From NCBI RefSeq assembly GCF_008831285.2, contig NC_045147.1:15912854-15976853 (forward strand): 64,000 nucleotides of DNA, read 5' to 3'. This document shows positions 1 to 12,047 of this stretch, piece by piece. The position numbers were made by a program, and so were the translations under genes. Position 1 is the first letter of the stretch; each line of letters starts with the position of its first letter. The DNA comes from Nymphaea colorata (lineage: Eukaryota; Streptophyta; Magnoliopsida; Nymphaeales; Nymphaeaceae). The notes below the pieces were generated by a model. The model had not been told where the DNA came from and ran no database searches. It saw only the letters and a program-made list of their open reading frames with translations.

Positions 1-2088
1 TACATCGTGGCAGCTGATACAACTGCATGAGCATGTGCCCGGGAAGCGGTTCAGCCGGTACCACGAGCTGGGGCAGTATGCCTTCGGGCCGAAGCTTGGG
101 CTGTGGGTGGTGTTGCCGCAGCAGCTGATCGTCCAGCTGGGGTGCGACATCGTGTACATGGTCACCGGCGGCAAATCCCTCGAGAAATTTGCCGATATCA
201 TCTCCTCCGGCGCCGGCACCCAGTTCAGGCAGTCCTTCTGGATTTGCATATTTGGAGCAATCCACGTCTTCCTCTCTCAGCTCCCCAATTTCGATTCCGT
301 TGCTGGAGTCTCCCTTGCTGCAGCAATCATGTCCATTGGGTAACCATCTCCACCATTCATAGTTGTATCATAATTGATGGTTCATATGAAAATTACTTAT
401 ATCTGATGCAGCTACTCCACTATATCATGGGTGGCGTGCCTGGCGAGGGGACGGCTACCGGACGTGAGCTATGGTTATAGGAAAGCCAGTGAGACGGATG
501 CCATGTTCAGAGTGTTCAGTGCACTGGGCCAGACATCGTTCACGTATGCGGGGCATGTGGTGCTGCTCGAGGTGCAGGCCACCATCCCGTCGTCGCCGGA
601 GAAGCCGTCGAAGGTAACCATGTGGAGGGGCTCGGTCTTTGCCTACCTCGTCGCAGCCGCCTGCTACTTCCCCACGGCCCTCATCGGCTACTGGGCCTTC
701 GGCCAGGACGTGGACGACAATGTCCTCATCTCCCTCGGCCGGCCGGCCCTGCTGGTTGCCGCTGCAAACTTGATGGTGGTTGTTCATGTCATAGGAAGCT
801 ACCAGGTGAGTGAAGAGAAGAGATAATGCTCATACAACAATTTCATTCCCTTCTGCTTTCATCTTTTCTTCATTTATTCATTTCTTTTATTAAATATAAT
901 TTTAAAAAAGAAAAGCTTTGTAAATGTTTAGAACAAGAAGAACAAATAATGTTGATCTTTCCTTTTTGTTCAGGTTTATGCAATGCCTGTTTTTCACATG
1001 ATGGAGACGCTGCTGGTGGAGAAGTTTGGTTTTGCCAAAACTGCGAGGTTGCGCCTCATTGCTCGCACAACTTACGTTGGTGAGCATCTTTCCTTTCTTA
1101 CTTTTCGTATTTAAGATCGGGTTTGATCCAGAAAATTCTTGTTAAGGGTACTAATTTTAATTTTTTAAAAGACATTAATATATAAATAAAAAATTTTGAC
1201 TTTGAAGCATCCGTATATATCAAAATAAACATTGGTATGGGGTCTATGTGAGCAATACTCACATAATGCCCACATGCTTATAATTTACTAGAAATGTATT
1301 TAATATATTTTTTTTCAGAAAAATCCTCAAACATGAAAAAAGAAAAACTCTGAATAACAGTTATGTTATGTGGTTGTACGTGCATCTTCAGTCTTGACTT
1401 TGCTCGTCGCCGTCACCTTCCCGTTCTTCGCGGATCTACTGGGCTTCTTTGGGGGACTTGCGTTTGCACCAAACTCTTTCTTTGTAAGTCTCGAAGTAAC
1501 GTTTTAGTTTTCTGGTTTCTACAGGATTTTCTTCCCGACTGTAAAGATAAATACGGATCGTTTCTTACTTGTAGATTTCTGAAAACTTCAATTTGCAATT
1601 GAATTTTTGTAGCTTCCGTGCATAATCTGGTTGGCGATCAAGAAGCCAAGAAGGTTCAGTCTCTCGTGGTTGGCGAACTGGGTAAGCGTATACACCGTGA
1701 TCAAGCCTTTTTTTTTTTTTTTTTGGCTCAATTCTTAGTTGAATGAGCCGAACCGATCGAGTTCTTGGTCCTAAGTGGGTCAAGCCGAACTAGGTTCCAT
1801 TACGAACCTAAGTTGAGTGAGTACAGCACAGCGGTTTGATTAGCCAATGCATTTGGTCATTTCGAAGAGGAGGGGGAAAAAAATAAACTTCCCTTGCTTT
1901 AGTAGATGAGATAGTATACTAGCTGACATAAATTGCGGATTTTACATCATTCAGACTTTTAGTTCATCTAATTTTTGTTGTTGTTGCAGGGCTGCATCGT
2001 TCTGGGTTCGATGGTTGCGTTCGTCTCCATGATGGGCGGGCTGAGGAACATAATAGTTGATGCTTCCACCTATCATTTCTTTGGGTAG
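1..2088 (+). CDS. LHT: LHT-type (lysine/histidine transporter-like) amino-acid/proton symporter, 3' part
   Basis: A plasma-membrane amino-acid permease of the AAAP/ATF family, lysine-histidine-transporter subgroup (family knowledge). The 5' end is outside the window. Exons seen: <2-339, 412-805, 974-1079, 1392-1483, 1613-1681, 1990-2088. All junctions are GT..AG and the frame is continuous, giving 365 residues; LHT proteins are about 440, so roughly 80 N-terminal residues are missing. The first readable residues are [20 protein letters not shown], then [10 protein letters not shown], both typical of LHTs. Later come the membrane segments [22 protein letters not shown] and [21 protein letters not shown] (split by normal exon borders), and the C-terminus ends in STYHFFG followed by TAG. 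Exons are strongly GC-rich at third positions, unlike the AT-rich introns. The substrate cannot be told from sequence; LHT1 and LHT2 members carry neutral and acidic amino acids. Confidence 0.93.
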
Positions 2089-3290
2089 GCTGCCCCTGCT
2101 TTCCATCTCTCAATTAACGCATCTCAGAAGAAGAAGACAGGGAGCTCATGATTGTTAAATGCAGAATTTGATCAAGAGGGTATTTCTGTCATTTCACAAA
2201 TAAATCTTATTTTCTTTCCGGAAGAATTATCTTCCCCATTCTTTTCTTACACACATGGAGAGGGGCTCTATGTGAATCATGTTGAACCTGATCTACTTTT
2301 AGTATATGTGAGATGATAAAAGTAAGGCTGAGCATGGGGCCTGGGCTACAAAGAATTTTGTAGAGCTCAAGCTGACTTGAAGTCCTTGCAGGCTGCCTAA
2401 GCTCGGGCAACTTAGTTATTAGATTTGACCCACTTGTTAATTTTATACTGTCAGGTACTTGGTTCGGGTTTGATATCTACTTATATTTGAAACTCTTAAT
2501 ATTTTCTATTTTAATATCTCAAAAACTCTTAGAGATGTGCAAGGTGCCATCAATGACACTTGAAGAGTTTATAAGAATGTCATCAATAACATATTAAAGG
2601 TTTTTCAGGAAGTCATTGATGATGCACCAAAAGTTTTTAAGTGAGGTGATTGTTAGCGTCATATGCTATATATGTATATATCGGGCCATGTTGGGCCATC
2701 AATACCCGACTCGGGCCAGCTTTGCCCAACAATTTTTTTTAATCAAGTCAGCCCGACTATCAAATAACCAACCCAAAAGCAGTCTATTACCCCAACTCCC
2801 GACACATTGCCCACCACCCTTAAATGAAAGAGTACTACTTGGATTCAGATCGGGTCTGGTAAATGCATCTCAAGTCATGATGCCCAGTGGATGTCGACTG
2901 CTTGAACTTGGCTGAGACATCACAAAATGAAGGGGGAAAAAACGCCAAATACAAAATGGTAATGCAACAATAATCAGATTAAGCGTTGTTTGAAAATTTA
3001 CAAACGGTATATTCATGGATTAGAAGATGATACCAAGCTAGCACAGATTTGACTTTAGAAATTCCTAAAAAGAGGTGTCACGTACTGAACTACCTAAATA
3101 ACTTTTACTCCTATGAAGGCCATAAGAACGTGAAAATTTGACTACATGCACACTTTATAATATTTCGCCCATTGACTTGAAGCGAGCCTTAGACTATAAA
3201 ACCTGCTTTCATGTTTCTTTCTTAAATGATCAAATCGTGGAAAATGTCATTCAGGTGGTGCCAATTAAGAGAGTACTTTGTGGTCTCAAG

Positions 3291-3352
3291 GGGCATAACG
3301 TAGCTGGTCGAGTTAGGAGCTTGTACAGGTCTCTAGTTCGATTCTCGTAGGT
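3291..3352 (+). repeat. SINE-like tRNA-derived unit, copy 1
   Basis: The stretch contains GTAGCTGGTCGAG followed, about 30 bases on, by AGTTCGATTCTCGTAGGTG. These resemble the pol III A box (TRGCNNAGYNGG) and B box (GGTTCGANTCC) of a tRNA head. A second copy with the same order and spacing lies at 20214-20274. No intact cloverleaf can be drawn, so this is read as a tRNA-derived SINE head and not a tRNA gene. Confidence 0.5.
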
Positions 3353-4090
3353 GTTATGTTTTTGTCTTAAGGTAGTAGGGCGTGACATCCAAGTTAAAGG
3401 GTACACTATTGCTATCTGTAATACCAACACAGCCCAGTACCCCAAAAACAAGGAAAATGAAAAAGCCTTCAAGCCTCACTTCGGACGGTGGGATGAACCT
3501 CTAGCTCACTAAAAAAAACTGTGAATATTGAACTCTTGACAACAACTTATGGTCTTATATCAAACTGCCCAGCCAGGTGTCTCAGCCCTTTCTTGATTCT
3601 TCTGACGCATTTGGTTGGGAACTTTTATAGTATAAAATGACCGTGAGAAAAATAAAAGTAAGAAAGATTATTTTAGGGAACAGTGCAAAGAGTGCCGGTG
3701 CACTTTATTCCCCGACTTGTTTTAGAGAGAGTTGAAATCAATGTGCCTTGGAGATATATAAATTTTTTTATTTGACTCCAACTATTGGATTGATTGATGG
3801 ATTTGCGCACATTATTCCTTTGCCTTTAGTTACGAAGTCTCGTCTCAATGCCATGAATCTCAGTGGAGGAGCATCGAGAAATATAAAAATTTTCTCTTAA
3901 GGAATTGCCTACATAAATATAACAAGCAAGTCTGTAGGAAAATGTAAGAACTAGAGGCGTTACTGTTACTTCTAATCTATAGCTTAATTGCCAGAAGCAT
4001 GGCATTTCAAACGTGGGTGGCTTCTAACTGATATTTGCCGACGTCTCTAAGTATATGATCAGATCACGTCCATTTTCAAGTATCACCCTC

Positions 4091-4345
4091 ATTAAGATTT
4101 TCAAAAGGCCTAACACCATATAATGTTTAATGTATCCAACATTGTGAGAAACCTTGAAAGACTTAGGGTTTGTTAAGTGATTTGTTAGCTTGGTTTATAG
4201 TCATTTTGATTCAGACCAAGATATTAAGGAGCGGTTAGGATCTATTGGACAAGAAGCCTCAGCCCGGCGTGGGAGTAGGTCAAATTATTATAATAGTATT
4301 AGAACCGGTTTAACACTTGGACCTAAAGTATTACATGCATGGACA
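4091..4345 (+). repeat. dispersed repeat family R, copy 1 (degenerate)
   Basis: Shares with three other places in the window the order: ATTGTGAGAAACCTTG-like block, GGGTTTGTTAAGTG block, then a GAACC...AACACTTGGACCTAAAG block near the end. The related copies are at about 4346-4590, 16041-16320 and 16321-16530. The origin (LTR remnant or other) is not clear. Confidence 0.45.
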
Positions 4346-4590
4346 CATGTATCTCAAAAGGAGTGAATTGAAATACCCCAAAAGTTTAATCTTGTATTTA
4401 AGATTGTGATGAATCTTAAAGGGTTTATAAAAAAGGTTGTTAAGTACTTGTCGAAACAAAATCTATAAGAAAATGAGTTAGGATTCATTGGCAGGAGTCT
4501 AAGCTTAACGTAGAAGTGGGTCGAGTCTTTACAAACATCATTCTCCGAACTTGAGAGATATGTTGCTGTGTTCAAATTTAAAACCCAAAA
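4346..4590 (+). repeat. dispersed repeat family R, copy 2 (degenerate)
   Basis: Begins CCCCAAAAGTTTAAT, then a GGGTTTATAAAAAAGG and TTGTTAAGTACTTG block that matches TTATAAAAAGGGTTGTTAAG in the copy at 16041-16320. No reading frame is seen. Confidence 0.45.
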
Positions 4591-5662
4591 CCCGAAAACA
4601 AACCTTGAAATTATTATCGGATTAGAGCTTCAAATCCAAAATACAAATACGACTGCCCTATATCGAGTTCAGTGGTTGTAACAAAATGAAAGGAGATCGA
4701 GAATTTCGACAGAAAGAAACCCATTTTGCAGCTTCTGCTGGATCTACATGAAACAGAACTGGATTTTGCATAAGGATATAGTGGCAGAAAAAGTAGTCCT
4801 TGGATATTACATAAGTAAAACATAACCATAGGGATATATCACAAGCTGAGGTGGTATTACAAATGGTAAGGATCGGTGGCACAGCTGGGAAGAGACTGAG
4901 AGACAGGTGAAAACTTTTCTTTTTTCCTCTGTTTGTCAACGATGGTTAAGAAAAGTAGTGGTTCAGATAATTGTGGAAATTTGTCAGTCAGAAGAGGAAG
5001 AATGAGAGCGTATCCTTCTTCTTATTGAATGCTTTACAGCCAGTGAATTAATTGTTAAAAATGAAAGAAGTCGAAATCTATTTTTCCTAATCTCTCTCAT
5101 TCCCTCTCTCTTCAACTAGACGTCCTGAAATTGTTGAGGCTACTGCTCATGGATATTGGTTTCTTTTTACATAGACGACAAGCTCGAGCATGAGAGCTGA
5201 AGAGCCAATAAGACCCGCTCAAGTCACCATTGTTGGACCTCCAGAAGATGCGCCATCGTCGTCAACGATCATAATTGAAGTCGTCTCTTGGATGGACCCT
5301 CACTTTCCTTAGAAAGGCAGGAAACCTGTGAACCGCTGGCTGTTTGTATTTGAGACGTCGAAGCAAAGGAAGGCCGCATTCGAAGGGAAAGGAAAGCCAT
5401 GATTCTTTACCTCCCCACAAAAAGAACATAAGCTTTCGGCGGCTCGTCCATGCTTTCCTTTTCATGAATGGACAAGGTTTCATCTGAAGCCAAAAGGCAT
5501 ATGTGTCTGCGTAGGTGCGTGCATGGTGTGTGGCGGTGGTTCTCTCTCGCCACTTTATTCCAAAATTCCCCCCACGACCGCATTTTTCTCCGGCCTCTTA
5601 AGTTCCCTGCCTCTCCCTCTTCCTTCTCCTCCAAGAATGTTTCTGAGACCGGAAGGGCAACC

Positions 5663-8499
5663 ATGGGAGCTCAGAGTGATCTGAATGGCACCCCCCTCAC
5701 GCCCCTCTCCGCCATCGCCGAAGCGCTAGAACGCCTCGCCAAGTCCTTAGACTCCGGCCCTCGCGGCGATCTCCGCCTGAGTTCTTTCGCCGAGGCCTGC
5801 TCCCACCTCTCTGTTCTGTTTGGATGCCTGGGGGTGGCTTTTAAGTTTGCTGAGATTGATTTCGTTGCTAAGGTTCTTGTCAATGCCATACAAGCTTCAT
5901 TTTCTGGTGTTAATATAGAGAAAAGATTTGTTTTTCATGAGAAAATCTCAGGATAATGGCGATTAAACAAAGATAAGTAAACATAGGAAGGCTTGAAAAG
6001 AAAAGAGCAAACGGGGATCATTGTAGGGTGTTTTCCCGTTTCCGCTTTTCTCTTGCTCTCTTTGGTCATCTCAGTAACTATTTTTCTAATGCAGATGATC
6101 TTCCGGAAATATTGCTTTTTTGGTGTTTTTTTCTTAGATTTAGACAAGTCTGGCTCTGTTCATGCCCTATTACAGAGCGAATATTTGTTGCAAAGTTGGA
6201 CCCACAACTGCGCTGCACCTCTTCCCCACCATCCATCTTAATACATTCATATGGTTGAGATGAACTGGTGAATGCCAGTGCATAAAGTTCTGTCGGACCA
6301 TCCATTATTCATCAGCTAAATACCTAGGAAATGGATTTGATACATTGGGCAAATGAAAACTCCAAACTGTGCAACTTTACTGCATAGATGTCTTCTATGA
6401 AAAATTGCAGAAAGGGTAATCGTGCTCCCTTGCCTCTTCCTTATCCAAGAAAGAGACAAATTTGTGCAGTATATTGCCTAAGACTTGTTTGTAGATCTTC
6501 TTCGTTCATGTACTGCCAATTTTACAGATTTGCAGAAAGTGGGTTTTAACTTTTAACAGCTTTATTATGTGTGTTTCCTTCAGGTACATGATCTTCTGGA
6601 AGCATCGAAGACATTTGGCAGTTTAAAGGATGTTTTGGATCATGACATTCGGCATGGCACTGTCAAGAAGGCCGGCAGCCACTCACGCAATTTGCGGCGG
6701 GTTAGGCAGGGTCTTGACCTCATAAGAGTTCTGTTTGAACAGTTTCTTTCATCCAAGTATGATCTATGTCTCTTTCTCGGTTTCGTTCGCCCTTATTTAT
6801 CAGTACATCTTTTTGTTGGTGAATAACCCTGTTAATGTTTAAATAGACTAAGATGGTGGTATGTCATTTTTTTTAAAATTTTTCTCATTCCCTCAACTTG
6901 AACCCCTGAATGGAGGATCCAGTGCAAACATAGCTACGTTAATATGTTATAATTTGTGAAATGATATGCAATTCCAGAAGCCACCATGACCCCTGCACTC
7001 TGTACACCTAACTACAATTAATCAGAGAGGCGTAGGGAAAGTATCTTTTCAGATCTTCTCTCTCAATCTAATGTTGGGTAATTTTTTGCATTTATTATCT
7101 GTTCGGAGTGATCAATCGTGACGATTTTATTACAATTTGGTTGTGTTCATTGTTTCATTATTTAACGGAATTTGGTCCCTGCTTTTGAAAAGAAAATGCG
7201 CCATGGAGAAAAGAATGTATTTTGACCAACTGGGCAACCATGTAGGGGCACAGAAAGTTGCCTGCTGCTGATCAATAAGTTAAAGTTCGACTATTATTTC
7301 GAGCGTGCAATGAAAAGTGGAGGCTTTAAATGATGTTAACTTCCACCTGGTATTCTTTCTGCAAATTGTGGTACTAATATGTTCCCGATAAAATACAACC
7401 TGTTTACTTGATTCATTCGAAGGACGAGTATAGTACTCCCTAGAAACAGATCACGGGTCCACAAATTGTTGCTTGAGGCTTCCAAATTTCATGAATTGTC
7501 CATTGAATACCTAACCAGATGAAGTCTTCATGGTTTTAGTTTAGAAATGAAATATGGTTAATTTGTATCAGTTATATTGGGCACAGATTTTAATATTCAA
7601 TTATTTTCGAGGATCAAGTACCTGATTTACTAAGAACAAATATACTCAAATATGGATCAGGTGCACATATGCACAATCTCATGCGGCAGCTTTTTCTTTT
7701 TCTTTTTCTCTTTTTCTAACTAAAGAAGCGGTGTGGTGTATAATCTAGTTTATAGCAGGATGACTGATATTTCAATAATCTCTTGCAGGGGAAGTTCTTT
7801 AAAAGATCCTGCATCAAGAGCATATGCCCAAGTCTGTGCACCATTTCATAGCTGGGCAGTCAGGAAAACGGTTGCTGCTGGAATGTATGCATTGCCCACA
7901 AGAGAACAACTTCTAGTGAAGTTGAATGAAACAGGTAACTCGTCAAAACTTCATTTTCAGAGGACAACCATTTGATGATGCCTGCTATTTTATAGGGGGA
8001 CTCCATAGGAATCATTCAAATGAATATATATCTATAGATGTCATTCATATGAATGATTTAACATATACAAAGTAAAGTTTATGTGGCATAGAGCATATGC
8101 CCATCCTCAATCAAAGTGTAGGTAGCCGCTCCACTTACCCATGGGGTTACGCTGCTTCAACTAGCTACTGTCCCTTCTGAAAGAAACACATCCATCGTCC
8201 CAAGGATTCGCCGAAATCAGTCAACATGCATTTATTCCATGCTTTTGTTACTTTCAAATTCTTTTTCCTCCAATTTCACACTTCATATTTGGTCTGATGA
8301 CTGTAGACCATCTTCATGTTTGCATCAAATTCTTATGCATTTTGTATCTTTTGAATTTTAGCTACCTCACATGCTTAAAATTTTCGTTGCAGAATATTCT
8401 GTGGTAAAGAAAATGAAAAGGTACATTGACGCTTCTGAGCCCATCATCCGGCATGTGGACAAGCTCTTCATTTCGAAGAATATCAGCTTAGACTGGTGA
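5663..8499 (+). CDS. ACD11: ACD11-type glycolipid transfer protein (GLTP superfamily, ceramide-1-phosphate/sphingolipid transfer)
   Basis: A small soluble protein expected to move ceramide-1-phosphate-like lipids between membranes. In Arabidopsis, loss of ACD11 triggers cell death (family knowledge). Exons 5663-5872, 6584-6756, 7789-7934 and 8393-8499 join in frame to 211 residues; Arabidopsis ACD11 is about 206. The ATG at 5663 sits in a perfect ACCATGG context. The residues that bind the phosphate headgroup in ACD11/CPTP appear conserved: D66 and K70 (EIDFVAK), R105 and R109 (SHSRNLRRV), and H148 (APFHSW). The block KDPASRAYAQV and the C-terminus NISLDW are also typical. The frame stays open upstream to another ATG at 5468, giving a possible 65-residue extension (see findings). 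Introns 1-3 are 711, 1032 and 458 bases. Confidence 0.94.
8010..8058. repeat. short inverted repeat in the last intron of the ACD11-type gene
   Basis: AATCATTCAAATGAAT (8010-8025) pairs with ATTCATATGAATGATT (8043-8058) at 15 of 16 positions, with a 17-base loop. Probably a remnant of a small MITE or a chance hairpin in AT-rich intron DNA. Confidence 0.4.
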
Positions 8500-11451
8500 A
8501 ATATCGTATATTCATAAGATTGTTCTTCTGAGAACAACGGAAGGAATTTCATTGCTCAGTCATTAGTGTTTCACTCGAACCACGAGTCTGGTTATGTAGT
8601 GGTTGATATAGTAATCTAAAATCGAGTTCAGTTTTTAATACAGAATTTTACGCTAACAAAGGAAATATCAAGTGGCTTGTAGAAAGTTAAATCTTGAGGA
8701 CAACAGATACACGTGTGAACCGCTGCAATCCTTCGTTGAAAAAGAGTTCTCTGTATTCATTCACAATACAAAGAATATTCTACACGCTGGTTGGTCTTCC
8801 CTCATGAGGAGCTAATAATAATGACAAGAATAAGGAAATCGTACTACAAATGATAGCTAAAATACGGTAATCTGTTCTTTGCGTATATGCTCCAAGACCT
8901 CCGTTAACCATGTACATGTCGCTCATAGCCTTCAACGCCCTGTCTCACCCTTGGATATGTTTGGCAACAAGATGCAACTGATGGCAAGTTTGGAACCCAA
9001 AGCAACTTAATGGGCTTTCTGTAAACTTTTGCAGTATAAATTATGAACTATTATAAAGGGTTAAAACACATGTTTCTCCTTATTTCAACAAATTTTCACA
9101 TGTTTAAATTTTCAAGATGGAGAAGTTAACTAGAGCCCAGAGTTCAAAATAACTTGATGGGTTTTGTGTGATCTTTTGTGGTGTCATTTTAAAAATGCTG
9201 GAAGGTTTAAACACATAAGAGTTATTCAAGAATATCAGAATAATCATCAATAAGAACCACAATTGGCCATATTAGGACGAATTCTTCGTCTTTAGCTGAG
9301 GTGCTTCATTAGTCTCGGCTTATTTCATCTGCAGCAGGGCTTGCTTGTTGGCATTGCTAGATTCAAGTACATCAATTCGTGAAAAATCTAGTTTTTGGAC
9401 CAGCTTTTAGACAGCAAGTTTACAGGTGGTTATACTTGACTCATGGTTGATGATTGAGGACCACTTTCAGCATCCAGGCTCCTTGAAAATTCTTCTCTGT
9501 TGATAAAAAAGCAGCATGCCTCTCCTATAGTGTAGCCCCAAGAAAAGAACCTTTTTCCATTTCTTTCAGATCCTTGTTTACTTAGGCTCGAAGTCTTCGC
9601 GTCAGAGCAGCAGTAAAGGTGTTGACGGCAATAAAGATGAAAATGGTGATCGTGAAACTGCATTGTTCTGAGAAACCAGATGAAATGAAGTGAGGAGTCC
9701 GCCTCTGTTGCCATCTTCCACTGAGCTTGAAACAAGCGGATTGTAGGGAATTCCGTTTATCGTTTCCATTCATCCCATCCTAATCCCAAGTCTATTCAAA
9801 AGAAAACTTAATGGCATCTTTTAGTGACTAACTACTGACGACTGACGTTAAAAAATTCAACAATTTTTGCACGGCTGAAGGAGAGGAGGTCTTGCTTTAA
9901 TGATTCGAAAAAAATCTACGGTGCTTTAAGTAACAGCAGCACAAAGAATTACAAAATCTGACCAACTTTTGCAGACAACTTCAGCACAGCAAAGAGAAAT
10001 ACCCATCTGTAAATACTGGAGAATGCTGCAGTTATTCTCAACACAAAGGGAAAAGAAAGGGAGGGAGAGTACGTTTTCCTTTAATTGAATAAGGGAGGAT
10101 TGCCAATCATGGATGCCATGCTGCATCTTAAGCCCTAGCGTACTTTACAACAGCAAATTTGGAGAGCATCAATGCCAAGAGGAAAAAAAGGCAAAGCCAA
10201 GGCTTTATATATACCAAATTAGATTACGTTCATTTCCATGATCTTTCAAGCAATAAGACTTAACGTGTAGCAGTACCATTGGTTATTAGTCATGGATGTG
10301 ATTTTTTTCCCTTCAGGAAGGCACGACTGACTTCTTTAGAGACCACTAAAGTTATTTTCCCCTTAAACCCCAACCAAGACTTAGACGAACCATGTGACTC
10401 TTGAACAAAGCTTCCAACATCTGCTTTTAAAGTTTAGCAGGAATTCAAGACTTTAATAAGTGGTGTTGCACATTTGGCTTAATCAATGGACGAAATGCCA
10501 AGCCAGCACAAATTGAACTTCCAATAAACCAAAAAGTTTGATAAGGAACACTTAATTTTGGGTCAGAAGGTGCAAATTACGGCTATCTTTGTGCACCAAG
10601 TGTGACGTTCCAATTGCTCCCCGCCATAAAAGGAACTATATATGTATTTGAATATTTCAGTGGATTTCAATCTTCCTAAATGTATTAATGCAGTTAGAAG
10701 CAGGAGACGGAACCAGGGAGGAACCATAGGCCTGACCTCCTTAAAGTTTTGGAACAACGAAACCAGTAAAAAGACAAACTTTTGGAACAACCCCTCTTGC
10801 TCGACAAAGTTTCACAAATATGTTGAACGCCTCTATTTTTTGATATCCCTTCAAAATTTTATAACGTTGTAATGCTTCCTTCTCAGAAAAAGAAATTGAA
10901 AACACAATAAATTCATCTATTCAACCATTTATTTCCATTTCTAACAGGCTTCCCTAAATATTTTGAAACACTATGAAGACAATTTCTAAAAGGATAAATC
11001 CCCAAACTCTTTCTTTCTCTCACAACCAATTAGTTCACCTACTTTTGGGGCCCTTCAGTCTACACGGTGTTGTACACCTTTATTTGCTGTCCGAACCGAG
11101 AGAGAGAGAGGGAGAGAGAGAGAGAGAGGGAGAGAGAGAGAGGGAGAGGGAGAGCTCTGGTACGCCATGCTATGCTCTGATTGCTAATACATGAATTCCT
11201 GTTGCTACACTTGGTTACAGTAAAGATGACGGTTATATTACTATATATAAATATGAAGATTGATTTATCCCAGATAAGAGAGGGATGTCAGTAGTCCTGA
11301 CATTGATTAGACGAGAAGACGAAGAGGTTAAGACTGTTATTATGTTGCATCAAAATCAAAATCCTAATCTACAGATTGAACACCAAAAAGCAAAAGTGAT
11401 CGCTTTCGACATCCATCAAAAACTTGATTTATGAAGCAGAATTTCTTCTCC
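8500..11451. other. intergenic region between ACD11-type and B-box genes
   Basis: The genes converge here: the ACD11-type gene ends at 8499 (+) and the B-box gene ends at 11452 (-), so this holds both 3' untranslated regions. It is AT-rich, with short open frames but no recognisable exon. A (GA)n-rich tract covers 11099-11155. Confidence 0.55.
11099..11155. repeat. (GA)n microsatellite, interrupted by GGGA
   Basis: About 57 bases of GA repeats with several GGGA interruptions, downstream of the B-box gene stop codon. Confidence 0.9.
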
Positions 11452-12005
11452 TCAGTAAGGAAAAGCAGGAGCAGCGAAAGACGGCGTTCTCTTCACAAAC
11501 CTCCCCTTCATCCTTGGCCTCTTCTCTGCGTTGAGCTTTCGGACTTCATACCGGATCTTCTTCGCGAAGAGCCTTGTTCTTCGCTTCTCTCTGTACCTTG
11601 AAACCCTTGCCTCCCTCCCGCTATCTCCAATTCCCACATGCAGGCTGCCCAAACTGGCCTCCCCATAACTGCCCATCTCCATTCCGCTCATCACCTGTAC
11701 AAATTTTTCAGCAGCAGTATTAGCTAAAAGCTCATTTCTTTCAAAATTAAAAAATTTTCAGCTTATTATTGGTGAATTATTTCCGTCCAAAAGTTTACGG
11801 CAAATAATTGAATGTCTTTATATGACATTATGTGTCTAGTGATTAGACACATGCAATACATGATGGTGAAATACCTTAGCAAGAGCCATAACAATCAATC
11901 ATACTTATTGGTGGTTGGAGGCAATATTTCAAGATAGAAAAAGAGAATTCAAGACAGAAAAAGACGTTACATTCACATGAAGAAGAGTTCAATTTTTTCT
12001 TGAGT

Positions 12006-12047
<42 letters not shown>

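Larger units (their letters stand above)
2089..5662. other. intergenic region between the LHT and ACD11-type genes
   Basis: AT-rich DNA with no convincing exon. It holds the LHT 3' untranslated region, a tRNA-like SINE unit near 3291-3352, and two degenerate copies of a dispersed repeat (about 4091-4345 and 4346-4590). The last 600 bases are the promoter and 5' leader of the ACD11-type gene; a pyrimidine-rich stretch lies at 5092-5118. Confidence 0.6.

Noticed and set aside
3291-3352. tRNA gene
   Set aside because: A- and B-box-like words are present but no acceptor stem or anticodon arm can be paired; a SINE head is more likely.
9430-9773. 101-codon frame on the minus strand downstream of the ACD11-type gene
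   Set aside because: No family resemblance and no splice partner; lies in AT-rich intergenic DNA.
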